Shown in pieces: positions 1-13,000 of a stretch of DNA of 64,000 nt. The DNA lies in assembly GCA_029224185.1 (NCBI GenBank), contig CM055199.1, positions 14,631,767 to 14,695,766 on the forward strand, written 5' to 3'. The stretch comes from Karalla daura. Its lineage: Eukaryota > Chordata > Actinopteri > Chaetodontiformes > Leiognathidae. Position 1 is the stretch's first letter. Each line of letters opens with the position of its first letter. The translations under genes and the position numbers were made by a program. The notes below the pieces were generated by a model. It was not told where the DNA came from. It was given only the letters and a program-made list of their open reading frames with translations, and did no database searches.

Positions 1-433
1 TGAATTACAAATGAAAAATAAAAATGTTTTTCGTAATGATGAACAAAAGTATGGAAATACTTGCTGGGGCTAAAGCCTGGTTCACTGTGTGAGAGTTGTT
101 AGGCATGCAGACAGAGGAGGAAAAGTGATGCCATTACTGGGTTTAAAGACTTTGGCCCTATATCCACCATTTGTCCTGCCAATAATTCCTTCACTGAGCT
201 GCAATGCGAATTCCCCGCAGGATGATTGAGTTGTAATAGTAGCCATGACTCTTAATGTGTCCCTCTGTGTAGGAGCTGACTGAATAATTTATGCATGAGT
301 AAAATGATCAGTTGTAAAGCTTTCAGAATCAAGTGCTGTTTCCATTTCTGCAACAACATCCTTCAGGGGTCGCGACCTTTTCTTTGCGGGAGACCGGTTT
401 GAAAAAGTGAACCGCGGGTGAACAGAGTGAGAA
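1..433. other. No gene; unique AT-rich sequence
   Basis: Contains homeodomain-friendly words (AATAATTTATGCATGAG) at about 285-301. No splice-bounded frame or RNA gene seen. Confidence 0.5.
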
Positions 434-442
434 GAGAGCGAG

Positions 443-500
<58 letters not shown>
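434..500. repeat. (GA)n microsatellite
   Basis: About 65 bp, imperfect at the left end (GAGAGCGAGAGC), within a wider purine-rich block to about 620. Confidence 0.95.
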
Positions 501-501
<1 letters not shown>

Positions 502-1625
502 CTAATGATAGAAAAGAGACAGACAAATGAAGAGTCAGAGCGAACAAAAGGAAGTACGTGTAAGAAACAAAAGAGAGAGTGACAGAGCAGTGGGAGGTAT
601 ATGCTGTTTGTAAGCACACAGAGAGCGAAATGTCACTTTTTGTGCTGCATCAGTGAGTGATGGCTGCCATTACCCCACCCAATGGGTATAAGCAGGCGAT
701 ATTAGCACACTGTTTCCACACTCAGATGAAACAGGCAGAGTTCTCCACAGTGGGGATACCCAGAGCCAGCATGGAAAATGGAGTGTGAAAGCATACGAAG
801 CATAAAGATTGGTGAGGGGAAGATATAAAAAGACCAGGGGTGGGGTACTGAGGAAAAAAAAAAAAAAGAGGAAACAAAGAGAGAGGGAAAAAGAAAAAGG
901 AGTCGCCGCGCGCCAGAGACAAATTTACGAGTAGGAGAGTGTGTGAGAAAAAAAAGAAGGAGACGGAGTGGAAGTTAGAGAGATGGAACCAAGTGTCCTT
1001 GTTGTTTTAGAAGCTCCTGCAGTGTTTTAAATATAATGATCTCGCTCACCATAGACCACACGGTGTGATCTGACATCCGCTGAACAAAGTGGCTGAGGCA
1101 GATACGGTGGTCTGGGGCACTGCAGTGGGACGCAAACAGTGAGATCTGTAATTATAGAACAAGAACACCTCCAGTTATTTCTTTCAAGACTCAAGAGGAA
1201 AATACCTGTACGACAGACAGAGATGGCAATGAATGAAAATTACGGAGAGAGACCCAGTGGACACGGTATGATGCTGTGAATGGCCACTATTTTGTCAAGT
1301 TTCTAGTTGTATTTGTTCTACCTGGCTCCCAGGAATCGTCCAGGCCTGGAGTTTCCTGATATTTACATTCTGCATTGAATTATAAAACTCACAGGAGGAA
1401 GCAGAAATGTCAAAGTGAAAGTCCAAGAGGACTCGATGCTGATGTCTGCCATATCATGTACTAGAAATGTAGACTGATGGAAACTGTTGCAGAACAGATG
1501 TTTTTCTTTCTTTTTTTTATTTATTACATCACAACACAGTTCCAGATTTGTTCGGTTTTCTACTACAAAAACTACCACAGATTTCTCAGTGAACCTGAAG
1601 CACCAGCCAAGGATGTCAGTCCTTA
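501..1625. other. No gene; purine-rich blocks
   Basis: Purine-rich on the plus strand at about 501-620 and 840-1000; the rest is ordinary unique sequence. The Leu/Ser-rich open frames on the minus strand only reflect the GA content. Confidence 0.5.
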
Positions 1626-1763
1626 TTAACTTTTATTGATATCTTTAGGCTGCAAAACTATAAAAATAGTGTTTCCTGACCCTGGGCTTCGGACACCAAC
1701 AAAGATCAAAATGAGGAGCAGCATGATGGTTGCCAGCTTAGAAAAAGCTAATTTTCGTCCCAT
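1626..1763 (-). CDS. Candidate 45-residue secreted or membrane peptide ORF, unproven
   Basis: ATG at 1763 in good context (AAGAAAATGG) opens a 45-codon frame with a basic start (MGRK), then a strongly hydrophobic stretch (IMLLLILIFVGV) like a signal peptide, then a short polar end. The stop TAA at 1626-1628 lies just after an AATAAA word. No homology is recognised. It could be chance in AT-rich DNA. Confidence 0.15.
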   Translation of the reverse strand: MGRKLAFSKLATIMLLLILIFVGVRSPGSGNTIFIVLQPKDINKS

Positions 1764-1884
1764 TTTCTTAATCCATGTTTTTCATAAATTGATATTAAAA
1801 ACAATAAAAAAAAACACATCATTGAATGTCAGTAGCTTTTCTGATCTCCTCCGCCTCTTCAAACTCTGAGCGGGTTTTGATTCT

Positions 1885-2020
1885 AATGTTAGCTCGCCTG
1901 CAGCCACGTCAGACACCCACAGACTCTGCTCCAGCCGTCAGCTGGCCTGATTTCAACCCACCTGCAGCAGCATCAGTGGACATTTGGAGCTTTGAGATTG
2001 CCAGTGGACAGCCGACCAAG
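1885..2020 (+). other. Possible unrecognised exon ending in a strong donor
   Basis: An open frame ends in ...SVDIWSFEIASGQPTK followed by AAG|GTAAGG, an almost ideal donor. Pyrimidine-rich sequence with several CAG/TAG acceptor-like sites lies upstream (about 1850-1930). Composition differs from the AT-rich flanks. No partner exon or protein family was recognised. Confidence 0.15.
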
Positions 2021-2218
2021 GTAAGGTTAACTTATTTTTCTTTCATCCAAGAAAGGAAACGTGGGTGGACAATGTCACACTATAAAAAAAACAAAACAAT
2101 TCTGGCACAATCTGATGCCCATGGAATATATAATCAAGTCCTCACATTACATATTTTGCAAATAATGTATAATATACACATAATGGTGTATATAAATACA
2201 CCATGAACATGAATAGGG

Positions 2219-2416
2219 CCACCGCCTCACAGCAGTAAGGTCCTCGGTATGAATTCTTGTTGGACTGAGGGCCTGTCAGTGTGGAGACTACTCTCTGTGT
2301 CTGCATGGGTTTTCATTTTATCCTTCCATTTGTTCAAAAAACATGTATGTTTAGGTCAGTTGGAGACTATATATTGCCCATAATTGTGAGTGTAGGAGTG
2401 AATGGTGCGTGCGTGC

Positions 2417-2466
<50 letters not shown>

Positions 2467-2560
2467 CCTGTGATATACAGGGTGTATTCCCTAGGGATAG
2501 GCAGACCCCTGTAACACCATTAGGTACATAGTGGGTAAGATGGATGGATGGATGGAAGCC
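2219..2560 (+). repeat. Dispersed repeat, family A copy 1, with TG array inside
   Basis: Plus-orientation copy with the landmark words CACCGCCTCACAGCAGTAAGG, GGACTGAGGGCC, CTGTGTCTGCATGGGTT, a GTGTGAGTG-type segment, a CAGGGTGTATTCCC segment and a terminal ATGGATGGATGG run. A (GCGT)n(GT)n array at 2406-2465 interrupts it. The layout resembles a repeat very common in ray-finned fish. Confidence 0.75.
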
Positions 2561-4025
2561 AAAACTCACACCCCATATAGTGCATATAGTGTCAGTGCAA
2601 TACACATTCACGAGAAGTGTACTCTTGTGCTGAAAAAAAAAGCCTCCACTGTAATCATAATTGCTCTTCAATTTTTCCACCAGTGTTTTGCTAACGAGAA
2701 GAATCTCTGCCATCCATCACTACAGGAAGCTACAAGAAGTGGCCTGACACAGTGCGTAGAAATGACAAAGCTAGCAAATTAGAGGGGCATTAATACACCG
2801 GATACGTCCCGGGTAGGATATATCCTACCTATTGATTCGCTTGCCTCAAGCCCTATTCCTGGGTAAGCGACAGACCCTGCAAGTTCTTATCATTTGAACT
2901 TTTAATGGAAACCCCCAGCGATTTGAGCTAACAGACGAGAAACGTTATTTCAAAATGTTAACTCGCGTAATGTTAGCATGACTTTTCCACCGGCCACAGC
3001 AATCTGTTGCCCTTAGAGGCTCCATCTCTCAGCAGATGAAAGCATGAGTAGGTGGGAGATTTAATGGTTGTGGTTTTATTACATGCCGGAGACTAATCTG
3101 GGTAGTCATGTTTGAAAGCCAGGAAAAATAATGACAGAGTCGCTGTTGATCAATAAAGCTGTGCAGTCCCAGCAGACTGGCTGTAAAAGTTCTGTAAGAA
3201 TCGTATTGTCAGTTAGGTCACATTCATGGTTAAAATGTTTATCACCGGATGTTTTCACAATTTCCCATTGCAGTTCAGAGAAAACAAATTGAATTTAGTA
3301 TATTATCAGATTCTGGGAATACTGTTATTTTCGAGCCGTGTGCAGTTTCATATGCAAAGACGCAACACGTCGCATCGGGTCTGATGCAAGGTCTGCCTCA
3401 GCAAGTGATTCACAGTTTGAGGCCTTCAATTTGAGGTTTTCTAATAGCAGTTTTTACTAGCTGGCGTCAATGATGGAGGTACGGGGGGAAAAAAAACAAG
3501 GGAATGGCCCAGGAAACCAAGCCATTATCAGAAAATGACACAGTAAATCGTAAAAACGGGAGGAAGTTCAAACACTCAACAAGTGGCGCAGGTGCATAAA
3601 TTTCTTAAAACGCCGCACTGTCTTTGTCGATCTCGTCCACATCCTGGCGCAGCACTGATAAGGCTGAAATAGCAGTGGAATTCAGACAGATGAGGCTTAA
3701 CAATTTCAAAGCAAAGCAGCGCATAGCAGAGTCCACATCTAACCCCATCTCGGTCCACACACCAGCTGCGGCTCACCTACTCTGTCTGCCTCCCTCGGCG
3801 TCTATCTCTGTATGAAACAAGTCAACATTGTGAAGGCAGCGCAGCAATCAAACAAAGACCTCGCTGTGTACATTTGATTGAGAACTGAGGGGAGGTGAAG
3901 AGAGTTGAGGTTGAGAAAACTGTAATTCGAGACTACAAAGACTTCCTCTCTTGGGAGGTGTGGAAATGAACCAAAAGTGGCAGGGTGTCAGCATCAAAAG
4001 GAGATTATTTGTTTTCAGCGTTGGT
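2561..4025. other. No gene; unique sequence, possible conserved non-coding block
   Basis: 2780-3200 has balanced, non-repetitive composition with the 18-bp palindrome and several TAAT/ATTA cores. No protein family recognised. Confidence 0.4.
2812..2829. repeat. 18-bp perfect palindrome
   Basis: GGTAGGATATATCCTACC. A related palindromic word, AGGATATATCCT, recurs at about 7337-7348 within other GGATAT/TATCCT words. Confidence 0.75.
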
Positions 4026-4040
4026 GGGGGGGGGGGGGGG
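4026..4040. repeat. Poly-G run, 15 bp
   Basis: An uninterrupted G15 in purine-rich sequence. Confidence 0.9.
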
Positions 4041-4139
4041 TAAAGCGTAAGTCACATGATAAGAACGCTGCTGCGTCAGGAAAAATGATCTCATCACATC
4101 CTTTCTGTCAACAATACATAGAAACAACAGACGAAGGAT

Positions 4140-4350
4140 TCTCAATGACCGCAGAGACGCAAAAACAATTAGTAACAGACACGCGTAGAAAGAGAGACTA
4201 GATTACTACAGAGTTGCGCAATATGAGGATAAAAGACACGAAACTAAATGCAAAAATAATGCAATAAAGCTGCAACAAGATGCAAAAGGACCACAAAGAG
4301 GCACCGAATAGCTGCGAGGAGACACAAAATGGCGACAAAGAGAAGGGAAA
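4140..4350 (+). repeat. Degenerate minisatellite, unit about 18-22 bp
   Basis: Recurring variants of GAGACGCAAAA, GATGCAAAAGGACCACAAAG and GAGACACAAAATGGCGACAAAG. The units are diverged, so the array is old. Similar ACAAAGAGACACAAAACGACC arrays are common in fish. Confidence 0.55.
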
Positions 4351-6284
4351 TAGCTGCAGTGATGCAGTGCTCCACAGTGAGAAATTACATGCGCCAAGAG
4401 CTTCATATAAAAGACAACATAGATGGGAAGCTAATGCACAATGAGAGGCAGGATACAGCCTGTGGGATGGTGGCTATTATCAAGATAAGACAAAAAAAAA
4501 AGGATGCAATAAGAATGGAAAAGAGGGAGAACGCCAAACAGAATATGGAAACTAAAACCAGTGACTAATAGGAATGAAAAAAGAAAACAGTACAGGAACA
4601 TTAGAGTGTGACACACTTGACAAATGCAGTGCCTACATCCACTCAACATCAAACCTATATTTGGGACTCCGGCTATCTCGTTTTATCTTGAAGTACTGGC
4701 AACTTTGCTCAACTGCGAGAGTCAGATCGCAACAGATAATTGCGTCTTTCAATTAACACAAGCAGCAAACGCAATCATTGTCTCTCTGCGATTGTTCGAG
4801 TGCTGACAATCGGTTTAAATATGATCTTTTTCTCACTGCGTCTGCAAATGATGATATCTCCCACCTATTCGCACGCCTTCTTCCAGTAACTTTTAAAGAC
4901 CTCCTGCAGACATTTCTGGCATTTCTCATCCACATTGAACTAAATGAGAATAGATGTGGCGCGGTTTCATTTTTGGGAAATGAGGACAGCGTATGCCTCT
5001 TACTCTAAATCAGCTCCATCAGCTTGGCGAACTGTGCTCCTCGCTGTGACAGTTGAATATGTGTGGGTGACAGTACAAACAAAGGTGAATCGATGCATTT
5101 CCCCGAGGAAGAGACAAAGTGAGGTTGAGAGGAAGACGGAGAGCGGGAGGCAGAGAGGGAGTGAGAAAAGACTGAGAGATGAAGGTGGCGGCGCGACATA
5201 GGGAGTGTGACAGTGTCATGCAGGCTGGTTTCATCGTTTCTCCCCAGCGCCCTAGGGAGATCATTAGCTCACAATATGGAGTCTATCAATCCTCACAGAA
5301 TACCACTCTCCCCTCCGGATACATGTCCCGTCTGTCTGCCTCGCTCGCTGTCTATCTGTCTGTTTGTCTACACGCCGCTCATAGATGTATATTCGGGATC
5401 GTGGAAAATCTAGTTAGCAGGAAATGGGTTGCACGCTATCTAGCCCTTGGGGGTCTCTCTTGTGAAAAGACAGTAGCCTAAAGTGTAACTATTATCTATT
5501 ATCCTTTATGAACGCTCGACTCCGACGCTCTGCATGCGCCTGTCATTGTCTGTGGCCTTTTGTTTTAACCGATCCGTATGTCAGTGAATTGCAGAAAGTG
5601 GTAGGCAGGTGGGCAGTCAAGTCCAGAGAAGAGCAGGCCAAACTATCCTAGGGCAAGATGCTGAACTCCAAAATGCTCCTGTGTGTTTGGTTAAAGCTGC
5701 TGGTTGAGCAGATGGAGCCTTTGCCTTTATTGTGTGAATATGGGTGAAAGTACTATAATGCACTGGTTCACTATATAGGAGCCAGTCCATTCTAAAGTGA
5801 GGGTATAAATGACTAAACTGTGGCAGGTTTGAAATGACTGGCCTCCCTCCTACATGACCACAAGGCCAAGCAAATATACTTCTAAAGATGCAGCGAGCTT
5901 GACACACTAGACTGGCAGAGAGTGCAGCCAAGATTCCTCAGTCACTAACATGCTCTCTGTCAGTGGAGATATTTGGTAACAGGAGCCATGTTTACGTTCC
6001 CGCGGCGCTCTTCCTACATGTGAATGGGACAAGTGGACTCCAGCAGTGGCCAGGCTGTGCATGTTTGTGTGCTTGTGGAAAGGGAGAAAGAGGTGGAAGG
6101 GTTTTTTTTGTTAACACTTTAAAAACCTGGCTCGCTCTTGCTGGTCTTTCTAATGATGTGAAACCCAGGTAAGGGAATAGCCATATAGGTTTGGCCCATG
6201 GGTCTGCAATGGCAAACAGTGTTGGAAGTGGCATCTTTGTAAAATAAGCAAAAAGACAAGGGAATACTGCTGTCACCTCAAAGC
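4351..6284. other. No gene; unique sequence apart from one repeat fragment
   Basis: Nothing coding recognised. 5080-5200 is purine-rich; 5310-5380 carries CTGTCTGTCTG words. Confidence 0.45.
5630..5810 (+). repeat. Dispersed repeat fragment, family C
   Basis: TAGGGCAAGATGCTGAACTCC, GCTCCTGTGTG, TGTGTGAATATGGGTGAA and ATAGGAGCCAGTCCATT keep the order of a very common fish repeat (GGGCAAGACACTGAACC ... GTGAATGGGTGAATG ... CAGTCCATTTACC), recalled from general knowledge. Confidence 0.5.
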
Positions 6285-6530
<246 letters not shown>

Positions 6531-8029
6531 AGGCACTAGATCCAAGTCACACCATGATAATAAGACAGATAGATAAAGAAAGGTGGTAGTACATCCATAA
6601 TGGAAATGTATATCGCTCTATATAGGCATATGTCACATCAGCCTACAAGTCAAATTTAATTTTCAATCAATGATTTCATAAGAATAGGAAGACGAACAGC
6701 CTGTCATGTCACTAGGAGAATTTAAGCTTATTTTAAGAGCACTAATTGTTAATTCCACAAAAATATAAGCACTTACAACCATTAACCAGGTACGTTACAG
6801 TATGTCCATGCAAGAGGTTGAAGACAGTTCTTCTCCAGAGGTCCATCACTGAGGTCGTATGGATGTTGTTTATAGTCACCAACTTGTTCATGGACCTCTC
6901 CCTGGCATCTCTGCTCAGTTTCCTCTGTATGGTATCTGATCGTTTTTTGTCACTTTGGTTAGAATCTGCCCACAGTTGTTTACTTGCTAGCAACCACCCA
7001 AAATGGTGGAGGAAGGGGCGTGTCATTCACAAAGCCTGGTTGTCATGGGTGTGGACGGGGCCCTCTTGTGGTCATAGATGACATGGCGTATGTTTTTGAT
7101 CTAAGTCGCTTCAAAATAGGGCTCTCATGAAGAGAGTTTGGAAAATACAGTGAGAGTTTTCTGTTATATCCTTCCTATGGAGCTCAGGCACTTAATGTGC
7201 TGGGGTTTTTCACTCTCTTCTTTTAATGATTTTCAAGTCCAAATAGACTCACAGTTGTCTCTGAGGATAGAGGTCTGTCCATTATCTTACACAAATAGTG
7301 TTCTTGGCTAGGACTCCATCATCAATCTATATTCAGGATATATCCTGTATCCTATATATATCCTACTGTCTCAACACGTCCCAGGGAAGTAGGACTGTAC
7401 CTCAGTGTGTGCCAAAGAATATTTCAGTGCATGTGTGAAGCTTTAACTTACAATTCAAAGTTGAAGAGTAAACAAGCTGCTGGAGTTGGCAGGTGCACAA
7501 CTGCAACAGGGAGGAGAGAGGGGGGTGGATCTGTGTATGTTGTGCAGCTTGTTTTACTTCACTGGCATGAGGGTGTGTTCAAGATGTTGATGCTCAAGTT
7601 CATATGGGAGCTCGGCTTGATTTTTCTGCAGAGAATAACTGGTGCAGAGCCAACCATCGATGCTCTCATGCATTAATACTGCGCTGTACTGTAGTGGCAC
7701 TAGTCAGAATGAGCCCTATCAGTCAAAGCACGACAAGCACTTGGAGTCAGGGTATGGCTGGACAGTTGACCTTCATTCGCTCTAATAATTATTACAAACT
7801 GTGATTATCTTTAACAGCACATAGCATTCGCTGAGTTGGAGCACCCAGGACAGTGCATTCTGTCGCACTGTGTTTCCTGCCAAGTATTTAAGGGAAACTA
7901 ACAACATCCTGTCATGTACCGTGTTGTAGCTCTTATAAAGAGTGTGGCTGTGTTTTCCAACAGGAAGATAATGCACCAGTGGCCCTAGTGGTAAAGAGGT
8001 GAATGTTCCTAATTGGGAAAGGGTGTCTC
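6531..8029. other. No gene; unique sequence
   Basis: Contains a CTCF-like site (7058-7073) and clustered GGATATATCC words at about 7330-7370. No coding signal. Confidence 0.45.
7058..7073 (-). promoter_or_regulatory. CTCF-like motif
   Basis: The minus strand reads GACCACAAGAGGGCCC, containing CCACAAGAGGGC. It lies in unique sequence with no gene nearby. Motif only. Confidence 0.25.
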
Positions 8030-8058
8030 TCTTGCTCTCTCTCTCTCTCTCTCACACA

Positions 8059-8092
<34 letters not shown>
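8030..8092. repeat. (CT)n-(CA)n compound microsatellite
   Basis: A CT array passes directly into a CA array, with one AA interruption. Confidence 0.95.
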
Positions 8093-8096
<4 letters not shown>

Positions 8097-8274
8097 AAAC
8101 AGTCAAATACACACAGAAACACACAGACACCAACAGAGACCCTCTGGGAGGTAATCTCTCTTCCTGTTCCGCCTATGCCTGGCCAGCCAAGCGGAGCTGC
8201 CACCTCATTGTGTCCTTCTGTACCAAGGCTCAGTACGGCCTTCCTGCAAGCCAGGAGAGGGAGAGAGGGAAAGC

Positions 8275-8319
8275 GGGGGGGGGGGGGGGGGGGGGGGGGG
8301 GGTAGAGAGAGAGAGAGAG
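8275..8319. repeat. Poly-G run of 28 followed by (GA)n
   Basis: G28 at 8275-8302, then TA and about eight GA units. It may form G-quadruplexes; the length is prone to assembly error. Confidence 0.95.
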
Positions 8320-8411
8320 CAAGACACACATGACACACAGGGCCACATGGAGCCTGACTGATGCCCCGCAGTACAAACAAACACAGTCTGTTATACTTTG
8401 TGTATATGTCT

Positions 8412-8444
8412 ATGTGTGTGTGTGTGTGTGTGTCTGTGTGTGTG
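8412..8444. repeat. (TG)n microsatellite
   Basis: About 33 bp with one CTG interruption, complementary to the CA array at 8053-8092. Confidence 0.9.
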
Positions 8445-9924
8445 ACCTTACGGCAAATGTTATCTTTGTCCAAGTTAATTCTTCGACCATCAAAGTAGTT
8501 ACAATATGCAGTATATGAGCATTAAAGAACAACGGGTGTGGTATTTTTCTTTTACAGAAATAAAATCAGATTATGTTCTCATCGATCGAGAAGCATTGAT
8601 CAATGAGGCTGGAACTGGTTGAAAAACAACCTTACTTTACAGGGTTAACCGAAGGACAAGATGCTTGTACAGTAAGAGAAGAATAACACACAATGTTTGT
8701 CTTCTCTGCAAATAATCCATCTCCATTCACCACTGTAGCATTTGACTAACTAAAATGTGGCTGCTAGAAGAAAAAAGGCGGAGGGAAAACAAAAATGAGA
8801 AAAGCACATCTATTCCGATTTCACACACAGAGCAGCCAAAAGGCGCTTGGAGGTCAAATGAAAGGAAATGAGCCTGGCAATATGAAACACAAATTCACAG
8901 CGCATCAGAATGTTGTTTAACACATATCCGCAACCCCATTAATGTAAATTAAAATAACATGTGGGGAGCAATGAATGCGCTGTTTAATAGCGTTACCGCT
9001 CCAGAAGGACCTATGTTTTTTCTCTCTTTCACACTTTTCTCACCCACTCACACACACACACACACTAACAGACGCATACACAACAGTTTCAGCGGCAACA
9101 CAGTATGCATACAAGATGCACATAATGCCTGTTTGTGTGTGTGTTTCCTATGTGTATCCAGTTCTCTCTTACTTTCCCCCCTCAGTTTTTCAATTTCTCC
9201 CCACCTAAGAGCTTTTTAAAAAATTAATTAACACATTGCGCACTTCTGGGACTCTCATATTGATTTCTTATTAATTGGTTGTTTGTTGTAATAAATTATT
9301 TTGTTCTTAAGGCAATGAATATGTAAAGCTATAAATGCAGTGGTTGGAAAATATGGCCTTAGGAGCCAGAACCAGCAGCGAGGAAAAACAAATATGGATG
9401 TCTTTATTTTTTTGATGAAAAAAATAATAATAATAATAATACAACACCGAGGTAATCGTTAACTGTCATTTTCTGCTCATAAATATCTGATCGGTCTCGC
9501 TCAGTTTTTCTCCCTCGAGTCTTTTACTTGTGATCAATATGTATGTGTGTGCAGGCATGTGTGTCCTCAGTAATAAAAGAGCAGCGCGGTCCGGACACAA
9601 CACATTTTTATGAAATTGAATTAATATAAATATGAATGAGGCGCTGCTTGGTGAAGGTGTCGCACCACCAGCATCGCCCTGTCATTTTCTGGCATCTGTG
9701 AACGTCGCTGGATGTGAGATTTAGCAAGAAGTACAGAAGTGAGGTGACATAAAATGGGGGCGGGTGGAGGCGGGGGGGGTAAACTGCCACTACAATGACA
9801 AACAGGAGGCTGCGGAGAGATTTTTTAGTCACTCCTGAAATCTCAAAGCAGCAGCACAAGTCAGGTGTCACACCAGTGACACAGCATTGGAGGAGCTTGG
9901 ATATCCTCAGACCTGGCTCAGTGA
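8445..9924. other. No gene; AT-rich candidate regulatory sequence
   Basis: 8760-9020 and 9220-9340 are AT-rich with AATTAATTAAC and TTATTAATTGG cores. A short CA array lies at 9050-9064 and an (AAT)n run at 9424-9440. Confidence 0.4.
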
Positions 9925-10065
9925 AAATAGAGCGAGGACAGGGAATACACCCTCGACAGGCCACCAGTCCTTCACAGGACACAGTCACACCATTCACTCT
10001 CTCAGAGTCCAATCAATCAACTCCGATCAAACCTTAACATGCATGTTTTTGGACTGTGGAGTACA
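9925..10065 (-). repeat. Dispersed repeat, family A copy 3, reverse
   Basis: AGGGAATACACCCTCGACAGG, CACCAGTCCTTCACAGGACAC and CATGCATGTTTTTGGACTGTGG are reverse-complement landmarks of family A. Confidence 0.65.
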
Positions 10066-13000
10066 TAGAATATAGAAACTTAACATTGGAAGGCTTTGGG
10101 ACCTCACATCGTGTTGTACCAGTTGCGGTCCTTAAACATTACACAACACAACTAAGTTGATGCAGGAGAATGAAAGATAGCATCTTTTTTGACATTAAAT
10201 TATGATGCCTGTATCAGTCAGAATGCATAAGCACCACTGAAGGAGATGAACTCAGACACACACGGAATATAATGTCTAGCAATCACTTGATTATAGTCTT
10301 TGTTCTTCAGCAGAAACGAGGAACAGCTCCAGAGGTCCGAGGGCCATTTTCTTTTCATTATCAAACGGGAAACCACGACCAGACCTTCACTCACCCTTGT
10401 GACATCACTGGAGGCAACCGTACAAGCTCAGCTGCACCAGATCCATGAGGCGACTTTGATGTACACATTCAGCGATGCTGTCCCGTCCTTCACCGCAGTA
10501 CAGACTGATTCCGAACAAAGGCTTACAGCAATGTTTTTGTTTTGACTCACAGTTTCAACATTATTAATCCTGTGGACGAAGCAGACAGTCTCCAGAGTTG
10601 CATTGTGGCGAAGATGTCGACGCTAGCTGCTGCTGCCCTTATTCACTAGGAGAGGAAAAACAGTGCACGTTCAATAAAATCTGACAAGACTTTAGTTAAG
10701 TCTGAGACGTTTTCATCATGTTGCTGTTCTGGCAAAGATTCCTGCCATGCGTGCCAGTCGCATGCCTGAGCTGGAAAAGGACAAACGCTCATTCACAGCA
10801 ACACATTACCATAAGGAGATTATTTAAATGAATATTTACTTAAAAGGAGGAATTTATTCCCTATTGACAGAAGACAGAAGAGGGGTTTTTCAATTTGCAA
10901 GTGCATCTGTACGAGCAGATACCTCCACTTATGCTCGTGTCGCCCTCACCCACACACCCACAGCAGCACGTCTTGAGCAGCCTTGCGGTTCTTGTTAATG
11001 CATTATTGGAGCTGCCACCCTGATTCAGCCTATTTATCACCTTTTTCAAGTTTGTTTACTGCAGGCCGTAACTCATGCCAGCGGCAGACAGACCATTCCT
11101 CTCCTCTGCACGTATAAAACTTTTACTGGGCTAACAAACTGCAACCGTCGACAGAGACGCTCGGGAGGCAAGGGACGGCAAGGAAACGGACGTGGAGAAG
11201 AGACGGAAGGATTTATGGCGGCTTGTAAATTTGTCCATCAGAGCTTTCGGTCTCATTGGTTAGCTTGGTTTGCTTCAGCTGCAGGTGAGATCAGCTCCAT
11301 CCTTCACACACAAGATGGTCCCAAAATGAAGACTTAAAATCATAAGTGAAAACAAAAATAAAAAGAGAAGTTGCTGTTTTCCTTGAGTTTAGCTAGTAAA
11401 CATATTTCATTAGTGGATACATCCCTTTTTTTTCTTTTTTTTTTTACACACGGCAAGACGGAGGAAGATGAATGAGAGGTAACACACCTAAAGGCTTTAG
11501 AGATGTGAATTTATGCAAAGCCACATACAAAAAAAAAGAAAAAAAATGTTCTCACCTTTCAGCTGCAGCAGAATCCCACTCATTAGCTGTATGAATTTAA
11601 CATCACGGTGGAGAAAGCCAGAGCCTTCAGTCAGCAGCAGGCTCTGTGTGTTAGGAGAGCAAGTGATTATTGTTTATTACTTCAATAAAAGCCATACAAT
11701 CCTCAGCCTTCCTGCGCCCATCTGGTATAATGATAACTTAAATATTCAGAGCTGTGCAGCCGTAAAATAAAAAGGGAATGAGCGCAAAATAAAGTGTGTG
11801 TATAGTAGCCGGCCAGCTTCCCCTCAGGGCTTGTCTTTGTTTTTTGTTTTTTTTCTCATCATACATCTGCAGTTATAGATTGAGAAACAGCCTGCCATTT
11901 AACAGCAGAGGCTCGGCTCGTCAACACTGATGCATGAGGGATGATTTTTTTACTTACCTGCGTGGGTACACGTGCTCGCAACACCGCTGAAAAAGACACA
12001 ACCACACTCAAACAGACTCCCGGTACAAACAAGCAGAGTACACGCTAATCACATGCCCGGAGGACATGACATAACGAGATAAACCACCACAATTTTGCAT
12101 GCACAATAATTACACCAAAGTATCATACATACACTGCACCAATTAAGCTAACACAATTAACTCCAGGGCCACAGAGGATCTTCCAAGCTCGGTGAACCTT
12201 ACGAGGATTTGTCGCGAGCCCAAGTCAATTCTCATCGCGTATAATTTTTCCAAGTATCATGTAACCATGCGCGTTGCACACCTGTGGAGTATTAGAGGGG
12301 CCATTTGGCTCTGATTACATTCTCCGTCTCTGGCGGGCATTATGTTCTGTTGTCTCTGCCAAACTGTTTTTGCTTTTACTGGAAAGCTTAGTTCTCTGTA
12401 GCGATGCAGCGTTATTTGTCAGCGCTGGAGAAGAGACTGCATCCATTATCATTGTGGTCTGAGGGGGTAGAGGAAAAAGAAGGGGAAGAAAAAAGCCCCA
12501 GCGTTTTTTTTTAGTTTTGTTTTGTTTTTGCTTTAAACCAATCACAATCATCCACTGGAGCAGAGCAGAGATGAGCCCGGGATGAAGGAGCAGTGCTTTT
12601 GCAGCACGGTGCCGAGGGGGAAATTTGTTTCGGTGAAACATTTGCATGTAGAGAGAAATTTGTAGCATTGCCAGTTAAGGGATGGGGTAACTTAGCATTT
12701 TCAGCACAGATCACGATGCAGGATTCTGCTGCTTTCCTGTACAAGCCCTGTTTCATCTCTCCTCTCCTTGCTTCCTATCCATGTCCCCTCAGCCCCTCTC
12801 TGTCTGTCCCCATATGGCTGTGGAACAGAGGAAAAAAAAAGGCCACTGTAGGCGATCAATACCTCAAGATGTGGTGAAATCATATATTTTTCCTCATCTT
12901 TAGCAAATTCAATTTGGTCCTTAACATTCCAGTGGCTTTAATTAGATGCCCACGGTAGCAAATTGCAATTTACATTTTTATAGTTTTTCGAGTTAATTAG

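Noticed and set aside
329..619. Ser-Leu-rich frame
   Set aside because: Direct translation of the GA array and purine-rich flanks.
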